Origin: Chitinophaga jiangningensis
GTDB lineage: Bacteria; Bacteroidota; Bacteroidia; Chitinophagales; Chitinophagaceae
Length of the DNA: 64,000 bases
Assembly (NCBI RefSeq): GCF_900142605.1
Contig: NZ_FRBL01000001.1
Span: forward strand, 62,001-126,000
Direction: 5' to 3'
This document shows positions 17,307 to 25,320 of the stretch, piece after piece; position 1 is the first letter of the stretch, and each line of letters starts with the position of its first letter. Made by a program: the position numbers and the translations under genes. The notes beneath the pieces are model-generated. The model saw only the letters and a list, made by a program, of their open reading frames with translations, made no database searches and had not been told where the DNA came from.

Positions 17307-18134
17307 TTATAAATGATAGAATGCGATGGCGTTGCCACCCATTATTTTTTGTTGTTCAGCCGGGGAAAGAGTGCTGAAGTAGTTGGTAACGATATCCTTT
17401 ACCTCCCCATATTCGGCGGCCAGCAGGCACACGGGCCAGTCGGAGCCGTACATTAATCTGTGGGCACCAAAGGCATCCAGCACCACATCCAGGAACGGCT
17501 GAAAATGGCCGGGTTCCCAGTTGTTCCAGTCCGCTTCGGTTACCAATCCGCTCACTTTACAGTATACATTGGGCGAGGCCGCGATTTCGCGCATTTGCGC
17601 TGCCCATATCTCTATATCACCAGATTTAAAATCGGGTTTAGCCAGGTGATCAATTACCAGGCGCTGGTTCGGGAATTTTTTCACAAACTCCACCACAGCG
17701 GGTAACTGTTTCGGGTATACGAGAATATCGTAAGTAAAATCATATTGTCCAAGGGCCAGAATCCCACGGCAAAAATCATCCCTCAGCAGGAACATGGGAT
17801 CTGGTTCCCCCTGTACAATATGACGAAATCCTTTGAGGAGCGGAAACTGTGCGTAGTGCGCCAGTTGCTCCTGTATATCGTGGGAGCGGAGGTCTACCCA
17901 ACCTACTACTCCTTTAATAAAATCATGTTTGTTGGCGAGGTCCAGCAGGAAGGCGGTTTCTTTTTCCGACTGATCTGCCTGCACGGCCACGCAGCCGTGA
18001 ACACCGTGCGCTTCCAGCACTGGTTGCAGGTGTTCCGGGAAGAAATCCTTGCGGATGACTTCCATGGTCTCATCTATCCAGGCGTCCTTTACAGGATCAT
18101 ATTGCCAGAAATGCTGGTGAGCATCAATGATCAT
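17307..18134 (-). CDS. Amidohydrolase family protein, probable L-fuconolactonase
   Basis: Protein of 275 residues of the COG3618 amidohydrolase group. The metal-binding DAHQHFW opens the TIM barrel, GFRHIVQGE and VIDHLAKPD hold further histidines, and MYGSDWPV carries the catalytic aspartate. Relatives open sugar lactones such as L-fuconolactone, L-rhamnonolactone or 2-pyrone-4,6-dicarboxylate. The gene neighbours favour L-fucono-1,5-lactone. A hairpin with a T tract stands just upstream, between it and the mutarotase gene. Confidence 0.85.
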   Translation of the reverse strand: MIIDAHQHFWQYDPVKDAWIDETMEVIRKDFFPEHLQPVLEAHGVHGCVAVQADQSEKETAFLLDLANKHDFIKGVVGWVDLRSHDIQEQLAHYAQFPLLKGFRHIVQGEPDPMFLLRDDFCRGILALGQYDFTYDILVYPKQLPAVVEFVKKFPNQRLVIDHLAKPDFKSGDIEIWAAQMREIAASPNVYCKVSGLVTEADWNNWEPGHFQPFLDVVLDAFGAHRLMYGSDWPVCLLAAEYGEVKDIVTNYFSTLSPAEQQKIMGGNAIAFYHL

Positions 18135-18147
18135 AACGAGTATTTAT

Positions 18148-18193
18148 AAAAAACGCCACGCAGTACACTAATACAGGCCTTACGCGGCGTTTT
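18148..18193 (-). terminator. Terminator-like hairpin inside the fucose operon
   Basis: Arms AAAACGCC and GGCGTTTT pair with further weak pairing inward. On the minus strand the hairpin is followed by TTTTTTAT. It lies between the mutarotase stop (18199) and the lactonase start (18134), so it may lower expression of the last three genes or mark a second transcript. Confidence 0.5.
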
Positions 18194-18198
18194 ATATC

Positions 18199-18528
18199 TT
18201 ATAAGGAAAAAATTCTGTCCATTATCACCCACTTCTCTCCTGGTTTGGCTACGGGAATGGCCTGCTGATATTTCCACATCAGTTGTTCCCATTCCTGCAC
18301 CTTAGGATTGGCGGCATCCATGGCACCTTTGCGCTCAAATGAAAAAGTAGCGTCGGTATCCATGATCATGAACAGGCGGTTGCCGGCACGGTAAATTTCC
18401 ATGCTGGTGATACCGCTGTCGGTGATGCTTTTTTTGATCTCCGGCCATACGTCCGCGTGATAAGCTTCGTATTCGCTGATCAGCTGCGGTTCATCAACCA
18501 GGTCCAATGCCATACAATATCTGTTCAT
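18199..18528 (-). CDS. L-rhamnose/L-fucose mutarotase family protein
   Basis: Protein of 109 residues of the RhaM/DUF718 fold. The signature histidine in EYEAYHADVWPEI, the tyrosine in MEIYRAGNRLFM and the late WKYQQ are present. The enzyme speeds interconversion of alpha and beta anomers. The family is named for L-rhamnose, but its place in this cluster suggests L-fucose. It is 5 bp from the preceding hydrolase gene, so the two are co-transcribed. Confidence 0.85.
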   Translation of the reverse strand: MNRYCMALDLVDEPQLISEYEAYHADVWPEIKKSITDSGITSMEIYRAGNRLFMIMDTDATFSFERKGAMDAANPKVQEWEQLMWKYQQAIPVAKPGEKWVIMDRIFSL

Positions 18529-18533
18529 ACCGG

Positions 18534-19385
18534 TTATTTGTAAGCTACCGCTGTTTGTTTGGAAGAACCCAGTCCGTCGATACCCAGTTCAATTACATCT
18601 CCCGGTTTGATGTATACCTGTGGGTTCATGCCCAGCCCTACACCGGCAGGTGTTCCTGTGGAGATGACATCACCAGGGAGCAGGGTCATAAACTGGCTCA
18701 GGTAAGAAACGAGGAAAGGCAGTTTGAAGATGAGATTGGCGGTAGTACCGTCCTGCATGGTTTTACCGTTAACGGTGAGCCATAGGCGCAGGTTGTTTAC
18801 ATCCGCAATTTCATCTTTGGTAGCGAGCCATGGACCCAGCGGTGCGAAGGTATCATTACTTTTACCTTTCACCCACTGACCACCTCTTTCGAGTTGGAAG
18901 GCGCGTTCGCTATAGTCGTTGTGCAGGCAGTAGCCGGCTACATAATCCATTGCATCCTTCTCGTCTACATAGCTGGCTTTTTTACCGATTACCACGGCCA
19001 GTTCCACTTCCCAGTCTGTTTTTTCGCTGTTACGTGGAATGATCAGGTCATCGTTAGGGCCTACCAGAGAGGAAGTACTTTTGAAAAATACGATTGGTTC
19101 AGCAGGTATCTGTGCGTTGGTTTCTTTCGCGTGATCTGCGTAGTTCAAGCCTATACATACAATTTTTGAAGGGCGCTGTACAGCAGATCCGAGGCGGGTA
19201 CCGGCAGGAACCTGCGGGCAGCCGGAGCCGTTGGCAGCCCACCAGGTGGCGAGGCGGCTGAGGCCATCTGTTTCAAAAAATTTCTCTCCAAAATCCTCAC
19301 CAAATGCACTTACATCAAACATGCCGGCATCTGTTACAACACCTGGCTTTTCGGCACCTGGTAAACCAAACCTGATAAGTTTCAT
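18534..19385 (-). CDS. Fumarylacetoacetate hydrolase family, probable 2,4-diketo-3-deoxy-L-fuconate hydrolase
   Basis: Protein of 283 residues with the FAH fold. Key segments are IVCIGLNYADHAKET, PIVFFKS, the acidic metal ligands in TDWEVELAVVIGK, the DYSERAFQ loop and the closing GDVISTGTPAGVG. In the non-phosphorylative fucose pathway this enzyme splits the diketo acid to pyruvate and lactate. Homologues such as ureidoglycolate lyase-like or 5-oxovalerate enzymes are alternatives, but the operon supports the sugar-acid role. Confidence 0.87.
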   Translation of the reverse strand: MKLIRFGLPGAEKPGVVTDAGMFDVSAFGEDFGEKFFETDGLSRLATWWAANGSGCPQVPAGTRLGSAVQRPSKIVCIGLNYADHAKETNAQIPAEPIVFFKSTSSLVGPNDDLIIPRNSEKTDWEVELAVVIGKKASYVDEKDAMDYVAGYCLHNDYSERAFQLERGGQWVKGKSNDTFAPLGPWLATKDEIADVNNLRLWLTVNGKTMQDGTTANLIFKLPFLVSYLSQFMTLLPGDVISTGTPAGVGLGMNPQVYIKPGDVIELGIDGLGSSKQTAVAYK

Positions 19386-19409
19386 TACGCTGTTTTTATT
19401 GTTTTGCTA

Positions 19410-20168
19410 TTATTTTATTTCTTTCAGATGTTCCACCTGCAGGTGACCATCTTCTACTTTCAGGTCCATTACTGCGTCCAGCTTACCGTCTTTTTCCATG
19501 GAGAAGTAGACGTGATCCGGGGTAGCAGTTTTCTGAATGGTAGCTTTGTATCCTTTAGGAACCGGCATGGTCATGGTTTTATTGACGCCTGCAAATTCCA
19601 CGTAGAGTACTACTTCTTCAGGATTTGTTCCTGGTTTGATTTCCACAATGAAATCCTCAATGATTTTTGCGGACTGAATATTTTTCCGGTAGCTGGTAAG
19701 GATTTCACCTGAATGGGCTACTTTACCGAGGCCCTGTACATTTTCCATGTATAACCATACTGGTTTAGGCGGCACGGTGGCCCAGAATATTTTCAGCGCA
19801 CCGTTGCTACTGTCGACGCTGGCATGGTAGTAACGTGGTGCGCGGTTAGGCTTTACTACGCCGATATAGGCGCTGTTGGGCTTATCCCATGCTACGCGGA
19901 TCACATCTTCGTCACTGCCTTCCTGGAGGATGGCCTGTTCAAAAGACTTTTCTTTTACTTCTCCGTTAATCTCAAATTTGATCACTACCTGGGCAGTATC
20001 TTTATTTCTGTCTTTGAGTGTTACAGCTACTTTACCTGCGGCCGTAGCAGGCGTCATAGGTATGGAATCCGATTGCTGTGCGGTGCCTTTTCCTGATTGC
20101 TGGGCATTATTACAGGCGGCAGTAAATCCTAAAGCGGCAATCGCCAGATAAACGGGAATTCTTTTCAT
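19410..20168 (-). CDS. Uncharacterised lipoprotein in the fucose operon
   Basis: Not recognised. Start chosen at ATG 20168 because it begins a good signal peptide (MKRIPVYLAIAALGF) with lipobox FTAAC; an upstream in-frame ATG exists at 20228. The mature protein is about 235 residues, beta-rich, without obvious catalytic motifs and with many charged strands. It lies between two fucose-catabolic genes on the same strand, yet it is a surface or periplasmic lipoprotein. It could bind ligand or be a bystander. Confidence 0.75.
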   Translation of the reverse strand: MKRIPVYLAIAALGFTAACNNAQQSGKGTAQQSDSIPMTPATAAGKVAVTLKDRNKDTAQVVIKFEINGEVKEKSFEQAILQEGSDEDVIRVAWDKPNSAYIGVVKPNRAPRYYHASVDSSNGALKIFWATVPPKPVWLYMENVQGLGKVAHSGEILTSYRKNIQSAKIIEDFIVEIKPGTNPEEVVLYVEFAGVNKTMTMPVPKGYKATIQKTATPDHVYFSMEKDGKLDAVMDLKVEDGHLQVEHLKEIK

Positions 20169-20238
20169 GTATATCATTAGTTTGTGATGAATAAATATAG
20201 GCAATCGGGCCAAAGTTACACTCATCACATTAAACTTT

Positions 20239-21021
20239 TTAGTTATTCAGACGAATAAATCCACCGTCGATCGGATAATCGCAACCGGTAATGAATCCGG
20301 CTTCGTCGGAGCAGAGGTAGAGGGCCAGGTTACCCACTTCCGCAGGTTTGGCCATACGTCCGATAGGCTGGGTTTTGCTCAGTTTTTCGAACATTTCTGC
20401 TTCTTTGCCTGGGTAGTTTTTAGCGATAAAGCCGTCTACGAACGGTGTATGTACCCTTGCAGGAGATACGCAGTTGCAGCGGATATTGTCGCCCAGGTAG
20501 TCTTTTGCCACGGATAAGGTCATAGTGAGCACGGCTCCTTTACTCATAGAGTAAGCGAACCTGTCAGGAATACCTACGCTGGAGGCGATGGAAGCGATAT
20601 TGAGGATCACGCCGCCGCCTTGTTTTTTCATTTGACCTACTACTGCGTACATACAGTTATAGGTACCTTTCACATTCACCTGGTAAACGCGGTCGAAATC
20701 CTGTTCTGCGGTGGAGTCCAGCTTACCCACGTGGGCAATACCGGCGCAGTTTACGAGGATATCCAGTTTTCCGGCAGATTGGATAATATTATTCATTACG
20801 GCAATTACTGCGGCCTGGTCGGCCACATTGCAGGCGTGTACCTGTGCTTTGCCGCCATCGGCAATAATTTCAGCGGCAGTACCTTTACCACCTTCTTCGT
20901 TCAATTCCAGGATGTGTACCTGTGCACCCTGTGCGCCAAAACTTTTTGCTATCGCCTGTCCTATACCGCTACCACCACCGGTGATAACTGCCACTTTATT
21001 ATCTAATCTGAACAGCTCCAT
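20239..21021 (-). CDS. SDR oxidoreductase, probable 2-keto-3-deoxy-L-fuconate dehydrogenase
   Basis: Short-chain dehydrogenase of 260 residues. The cofactor site TGGGSGIG is near residue 15, an NCAG near 90, and the catalytic YSMSK with Ser in NIASIASS near 140-160. The segment VSPARVHTPFVDGFI is shared with dehydrogenases of keto-deoxy sugar acids. It is the first gene of the fucose operon. The substrate is inferred from context. The neighbouring SDR (16512-17303) would take the first oxidation. Confidence 0.8.
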   Translation of the reverse strand: MELFRLDNKVAVITGGGSGIGQAIAKSFGAQGAQVHILELNEEGGKGTAAEIIADGGKAQVHACNVADQAAVIAVMNNIIQSAGKLDILVNCAGIAHVGKLDSTAEQDFDRVYQVNVKGTYNCMYAVVGQMKKQGGGVILNIASIASSVGIPDRFAYSMSKGAVLTMTLSVAKDYLGDNIRCNCVSPARVHTPFVDGFIAKNYPGKEAEMFEKLSKTQPIGRMAKPAEVGNLALYLCSDEAGFITGCDYPIDGGFIRLNN

Positions 21022-21183
21022 TTTTTATAGAATTTAAGGGTTCTAAAATAGGATTATATCCGAGTGTATTGCGACTGTATTTTCGCTGTCTGTTGTATTT
21101 TATTAACCTTTTTTGTGGAAAATAAGCCTTTTTTGAGCTAAATATATGGATTGTAATGATTTTGGCTGCTTTCATTCGTATTG

Positions 21184-21230
21184 CCAATGACACCTTCGGT
21201 GTCATTGGGTGGGTTCCGCGCTGTGCGCGG
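21184..21230. repeat. REP-like double hairpin element
   Basis: An 11-bp stem (arms 21184-21194 and 21198-21208, loop TTC) is followed by a 6-bp GC stem (21216-21221 and 21225-21230, loop TGT). The same two-hairpin design lies on the other side of the VanX-like gene and at 12.5 kb. Confidence 0.65.
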
Positions 21231-21252
21231 TAGGCACATCTAACATTTTAAT

Positions 21253-21260
21253 TAGCTTTG
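21253..21260 (+). promoter_or_regulatory. -7 box of the VanX-like gene
   Basis: TAGCTTTG fits TAnnTTTG and is 18 bp before ATG 21279. No clear -33 element is seen. Confidence 0.45.
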
Positions 21261-21278
21261 ATTTATATTCTCATCAAC

Positions 21279-21962
21279 ATGACTTTAAAATCTTTAATTA
21301 CGATTGTATTAGCCACAGGATTTGCCATTCATCTCCATGCACAAAACATTCCCCTCAATAAATACGGCCTTGCTGTATTACAGGATAAAAAACAATACGA
21401 GCAACTGGTAAAAAAGGACAGCACTCAACAGTTGGTAAACCTGGAGCAATACATTCCGGGTATCAAAAAGGATGTACGGTATGCTACCACCAACAACTTT
21501 ACACATCAAAAATTATATAGCTCCACTGCCATCTATCTCCGCAAGCCCGCAGCAGAAAAACTGAAACAGGTACAGGCCATATTGAAAAAGAAAGGATACG
21601 GGCTGCTGATTTATGACGCTTACCGACCTTACCGCTGTACGGAGCTGATGTTTAAGATTGTATCCAACGATTTGTATGCGGCCGACCCAAAGAAAGGATC
21701 AGGACATAATCGTGGTGTAGCTGTAGACCTGAGTATGGTGGATCTGAAAACAGGAAAACCGGTAGCTATGCCAACCGATTTTGACGACTTCACTCACAAA
21801 GCACATGAGAACTACCAGCCATCAGATCCTACGGTGACGGCTAATCGTAAATTATTGCGTGATACGATGAAGCAACTGGGATTTAAAGGTAGTCGTACGG
21901 AGTGGTGGCATTACTATCTCCCGGATTATAAAAAATACCCACTGATGGATATTGTGTTTTAG
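21279..21962 (+). CDS. D-alanyl-D-alanine dipeptidase (VanX-like, M15 family)
   Basis: Secreted zinc peptidase of 227 residues. Start set at ATG 21279 because it begins the signal peptide ending LHAQ; an upstream in-frame ATG at 21258 would add seven residues. The M15D signature SGHNRGVAVD gives zinc ligands His143 and Asp150, and EWWHY gives the catalytic Glu208 and ligand His211. It cleaves D-Ala-D-Ala, most likely for recycling of wall peptides. No VanR, VanS, VanH or ligase gene is nearby, so there is no sign of glycopeptide resistance. Confidence 0.9.
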   Translation: MTLKSLITIVLATGFAIHLHAQNIPLNKYGLAVLQDKKQYEQLVKKDSTQQLVNLEQYIPGIKKDVRYATTNNFTHQKLYSSTAIYLRKPAAEKLKQVQAILKKKGYGLLIYDAYRPYRCTELMFKIVSNDLYAADPKKGSGHNRGVAVDLSMVDLKTGKPVAMPTDFDDFTHKAHENYQPSDPTVTANRKLLRDTMKQLGFKGSRTEWWHYYLPDYKKYPLMDIVF

Positions 21963-21969
21963 GAATTTT

Positions 21970-22014
21970 GCTGATGCCTTCGGCATCAGCCGGGGAGTTG
22001 CGCGCTGCGCGCGC
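21970..22014. repeat. REP-like double hairpin element
   Basis: A 9-bp stem (21970-21978 and 21982-21990, loop TTC) is followed by a GC stem (22000-22005 and 22009-22014, loop TGC). It begins 7 bp after the VanX-like stop and may act as a terminator for it. Design matches the elements at 21184 and 12535. Confidence 0.65.
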
Positions 22015-22033
22015 GCAGTTAAACGGTAAAATT

Positions 22034-22828
22034 CTAAGGGTGATAATTCACCAACACCTTATACTCCGTTTTCGGAAAGCCAGTGCCCTGATCATCAGCA
22101 TTAATCCAGGAAACGGGAAAGCCATTTTTATTGAATTGCATGTTGGTAGTGGTCCAGGTAAGCGTCACCACCTCACCGGTATAGATCAACGCTTTAGTGA
22201 TGTTATTTACCGACAACATAGTTGGTTCAGCTGGGCGCAGCCAGGCGGTTAATTTAAATGCCGCGTTGGGCGATTTCCGGTTATCATACTCATATGCTTC
22301 CTTAGCAATCAGCACTTTACCGTTACTATCCACGGTGTAGGTGGCTACGGTGGTGATGTTGTCACCCGTCCAGGTGTATTCGTAGAGTATTTGTGCAACT
22401 GTTGCGCCTATACGGTAACATCTCACCGGCTTATGGTGATCATATACCAGCGAATCCACGATGCCGGCAGGAAAGGACTTAATCAGGACCGCATCGCCAT
22501 CGGCCGAGTAGGTAACAGTGCGGTAATCCTTCACATTGCCGTTGGTGGTAAATTGTACCGGCCTGTTGCCCTCGTAAGTTACCCTTACGTCTTCATCGAT
22601 TGTCCACCTTTCTCCCAGGTTCGTTTTCATCACTATCCGGCCTACCTGGCGTTGTGCATTAAACTCAACCGAGGTACTGTTATAGGGAGATGTAATGGCT
22701 ACTGGCAGAGAATCTGCCGGGGGATAGGTCCAGGGATCGTTTAATAACGATAACCTTTCGTTTTTAGAGCAGGCAGTCAGGCACACTACGGTCAGCACAG
22801 CTACTATCGCCAGAAAATGATTTTTCAT
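22034..22828 (-). CDS. Uncharacterised lipoprotein with YD/RHS-like beta strands
   Basis: Protein of 264 residues with a lipoprotein signal (lipobox LTAC, about Cys20). The central part has repeated short strands with Tyr and Asp, such as VTYEGNRPVQFTTNGN and VTYSADGDAVLIKSF, which recall YD or DUF4595-type repeats of Bacteroidota surface lipoproteins. Function unknown. The downstream-facing neighbour (22946-23674) shares the layout and general sequence style, so the two are probably diverged duplicates. Confidence 0.72.
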   Translation of the reverse strand: MKNHFLAIVAVLTVVCLTACSKNERLSLLNDPWTYPPADSLPVAITSPYNSTSVEFNAQRQVGRIVMKTNLGERWTIDEDVRVTYEGNRPVQFTTNGNVKDYRTVTYSADGDAVLIKSFPAGIVDSLVYDHHKPVRCYRIGATVAQILYEYTWTGDNITTVATYTVDSNGKVLIAKEAYEYDNRKSPNAAFKLTAWLRPAEPTMLSVNNITKALIYTGEVVTLTWTTTNMQFNKNGFPVSWINADDQGTGFPKTEYKVLVNYHP

Positions 22829-22945
22829 ATAATTTTCAGTCGGAATATGAGTGATTTAGCATATACTACTGGTTGACACAGCAGTTGGCATATTTTGTAT
22901 AGGTGTAATTCAGTGTGATCGTAACGGTAGCGAAAATAATAATAA

Positions 22946-23674
22946 TTACCGGTATTTTACGGATACCTGCCTGGAAGTCACCATATTCACATCATCCCAT
23001 ACTTCCTCCTTCCATGAGGAGCGCAGGCCGTTGGACTGGTATTTCACATCCATCACAAATGTTTCCAGCGGCATGGCTGCCCCTTCCCGGTTAAACCAGG
23101 TGTTCACAACATTACCTGCTGACAAATAAAACCTTTTATTACGATCCAGCAGGCCCAATATGCGCAAGGATTTATAGTAGGAAGGCTGATTATCATACTG
23201 GTAGAGGTAAGTTTTAAAGTATTTCGGGACACTATCGGCCATGTAGGCTTCATCCACAGCCACCAGGTTTTGCTGCTGCCATTCCAGAAACTCTACGGTA
23301 GGGAAAGTTCCTAAGTGATAAATCGCTGAAATCCGCCGCTGGCTGTCGTACACCAATGAATCATAGTTGTTTTTAGTAACCAGGTCCCAGTCAATTTCCA
23401 GCAGTTCGCCGGCGGTGTTATAGCGGAGGTATACGGGCTTACCGTTAAAAGTAATCGTTCCGGGGCGGCCATTCGTATATTCGACGCCGATAGTATTTTC
23501 TCCAATGATCCTGCTGACATTCAGGTTATTATCATATTCGATGGTGGTTCTTTTATCCTGTTCATCGATGAGTACAGGCAGGGACGGTGCATTGGTAGCG
23601 GCTTTTAGTTCCGGGCGGGTACAGGCGCTGCTGCAGATAACAGACAACAGGCATAGGTACTTAAATGGATGCAT
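22946..23674 (-). CDS. Uncharacterised lipoprotein, likely paralogue of its neighbour
   Basis: Protein of 242 residues with lipobox SSAC near residue 18. As in the next gene it has paired strands of the form IEYDNNLNVSRI, VEYTNGRPGTITFNG and LRYNTAGELLEIDW, followed by SLVYDSQRRISAIYHL, a pattern like YD repeats. No catalytic motif. Same strand as 22034-22828 with a 117-bp gap, probably one unit. Role unknown; an envelope-surface location is expected. Confidence 0.72.
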   Translation of the reverse strand: MHPFKYLCLLSVICSSACTRPELKAATNAPSLPVLIDEQDKRTTIEYDNNLNVSRIIGENTIGVEYTNGRPGTITFNGKPVYLRYNTAGELLEIDWDLVTKNNYDSLVYDSQRRISAIYHLGTFPTVEFLEWQQQNLVAVDEAYMADSVPKYFKTYLYQYDNQPSYYKSLRILGLLDRNKRFYLSAGNVVNTWFNREGAAMPLETFVMDVKYQSNGLRSSWKEEVWDDVNMVTSRQVSVKYR

Positions 23675-23711
23675 TTTTTATACAGGTAATTAGGTATACC
23701 TGAAATATACG

Positions 23712-23747
23712 AAATAAAATGGCCGCTGATGCACTAAATCAGCGGCC
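23712..23747 (-). terminator. Intrinsic terminator of the leu operon
   Basis: A perfect 10-bp stem GGCCGCTGAT/ATCAGCGGCC (23721-23730 and 23738-23747) is followed on the minus strand by ATTTTATTT. It lies 35 bp after the leuA stop. Confidence 0.85.
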
Positions 23748-23781
23748 TGAAAATTCAAACGTAAATCAATCGTTATGAATA

Positions 23782-25290
23782 CTAGTAGATTTTATTCAAT
23801 GCATCTACATAGGCATTTACAGAAGCGTTTACGATATCGGTAGAGTAGCCGAAGCCGTAGTAGGATTGCCCGTTGTACTTCACGCGCATATTTACTTTGC
23901 TTACATCCTCACTACCGCCGTGCATCGCCTGAATGCTGAATTCGTCCAGGTCGATATCATCCTTGATAATTTCGTGAATGGCGTTGATGGTAGCGTTTAC
24001 CGGACCGTTACCTGCGGCACTGGCTTCTTTTTCCTCGCCATTTACCAGCAGTTTCACAGTAGCCATCGGGCGCAGCGGATCACCACATACTACCTGCAGC
24101 AAGGTTACTTTAATCCCTTTATCGTCATCATACACTTTATTGTCGCCATCCCCCATCAGCTGCATCAGGTCAGCATCTGAAACATCTTTTTTACTGTCGG
24201 CCATTACGAGGAAGCGTTCGTACACTTCGTCGAGGTTAATCTTATCCAGTTTATAACCGAGGCGTTCCAGGTGATGTTTGAGTGCGTGGCGACCGCTACG
24301 CGCAGTGAGGATGATGGAGTTAGAGTTGATACCTACATCTTCCGGATTGAGGATTTCGTAGTTTTCGCGGTGTTTCAGGATACCATCCTGGTGGATGCCT
24401 GAGCTGTGTGCGAAAGCGTTACGGCCTACGATCGCCTTGTTAGGCTGTACCGGCATGCGCATCATAGACGATACCATGTTACTGATTTCGTAGATGCCTT
24501 TGGAATTGATGTTGGTATAATAACCCAGTGTATGGTGTGTTTTCAAAATCATGGCCACTTCTTCGAGGGAAGTGTTACCGGCACGTTCTCCGATACCGTT
24601 GATGGTACATTCTACCTGGCGGGCGCCGTACTGGATACCTGCGATTGTGTTGGCAGTAGCCAGTCCGAGGTCGTTATGACAGTGTACAGAAATGATTGCT
24701 TTATCAATATTGGCGACGTTATCCACCAGGTATTTGATTTTAGCACCGTACTGGTCGGGCAGGCAATAGCCGTTGGTATCCGGGATATTTACGGTGGTGG
24801 CACCGGCGGCGATCACGGCCTCGATCATGCGGGCGAGGTACTCGTTATCCGCGCGGCCGGCATCTTCCGCATAGAATTCCACATCATCAGTAAACTTGCG
24901 GGCATATGCCACTGCTTTCACTGCACGTTCGAGAATTTCTTCGCGGGTGCTGTTGAATTTGTACTTGATGTGCATATCCGAGGAACCGATACCAGTATGG
25001 ATACGGCCACGTTTAGCGAAGCGCAGTGCTTCAGCAGCCGCATCGATATCTTTGGTATTTGCGCGGGTAAGGGCGCAGATAACCGGTTCAGTGATTGCTT
25101 TAGAAATCTCTACCACACTCTGGAAATCGCCAGGGCTGGAGATGGGGAAACCAGCCTCGATGATATCTACGCCAAGTGCTTCCAGTTTCTTTGCGACCTC
25201 GATTTTTTCTACGGTTGTCAGCTGACAGCCTGGTACCTGTTCACCATCGCGCAGGGTGGTATCAAAGACGTATACACGGTTATTATCCAT
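23782..25290 (-). CDS. leuA: 2-isopropylmalate synthase
   Basis: Condenses acetyl-CoA with 2-oxoisovalerate, the committed step of leucine synthesis. Protein of 502 residues. The HMGL-like barrel opens with VFDTTLRDGEQVPGCQL, contains the metal-binding HCHNDLG and GIGERAGN, and is followed by the GRNAFAHSSGIHQDG flap. The C-terminal LeuA dimer domain (from about 370), which binds leucine for feedback control, is complete. Last gene of the leuC-methyltransferase-leuD-leuB-leuA operon. Confidence 0.96.
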   Translation of the reverse strand: MDNNRVYVFDTTLRDGEQVPGCQLTTVEKIEVAKKLEALGVDIIEAGFPISSPGDFQSVVEISKAITEPVICALTRANTKDIDAAAEALRFAKRGRIHTGIGSSDMHIKYKFNSTREEILERAVKAVAYARKFTDDVEFYAEDAGRADNEYLARMIEAVIAAGATTVNIPDTNGYCLPDQYGAKIKYLVDNVANIDKAIISVHCHNDLGLATANTIAGIQYGARQVECTINGIGERAGNTSLEEVAMILKTHHTLGYYTNINSKGIYEISNMVSSMMRMPVQPNKAIVGRNAFAHSSGIHQDGILKHRENYEILNPEDVGINSNSIILTARSGRHALKHHLERLGYKLDKINLDEVYERFLVMADSKKDVSDADLMQLMGDGDNKVYDDDKGIKVTLLQVVCGDPLRPMATVKLLVNGEEKEASAAGNGPVNATINAIHEIIKDDIDLDEFSIQAMHGGSEDVSKVNMRVKYNGQSYYGFGYSTDIVNASVNAYVDALNKIY

Positions 25291-25320
25291 GATAGTGTAA
25301 CTATTTTCGGTTTAGTAAGA

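Noticed and set aside
21279..21962. Glycopeptide resistance cluster
   Set aside because: Only a VanX-like dipeptidase is present, without VanH, VanA/B or a two-component system; wall peptide recycling is the simpler role.
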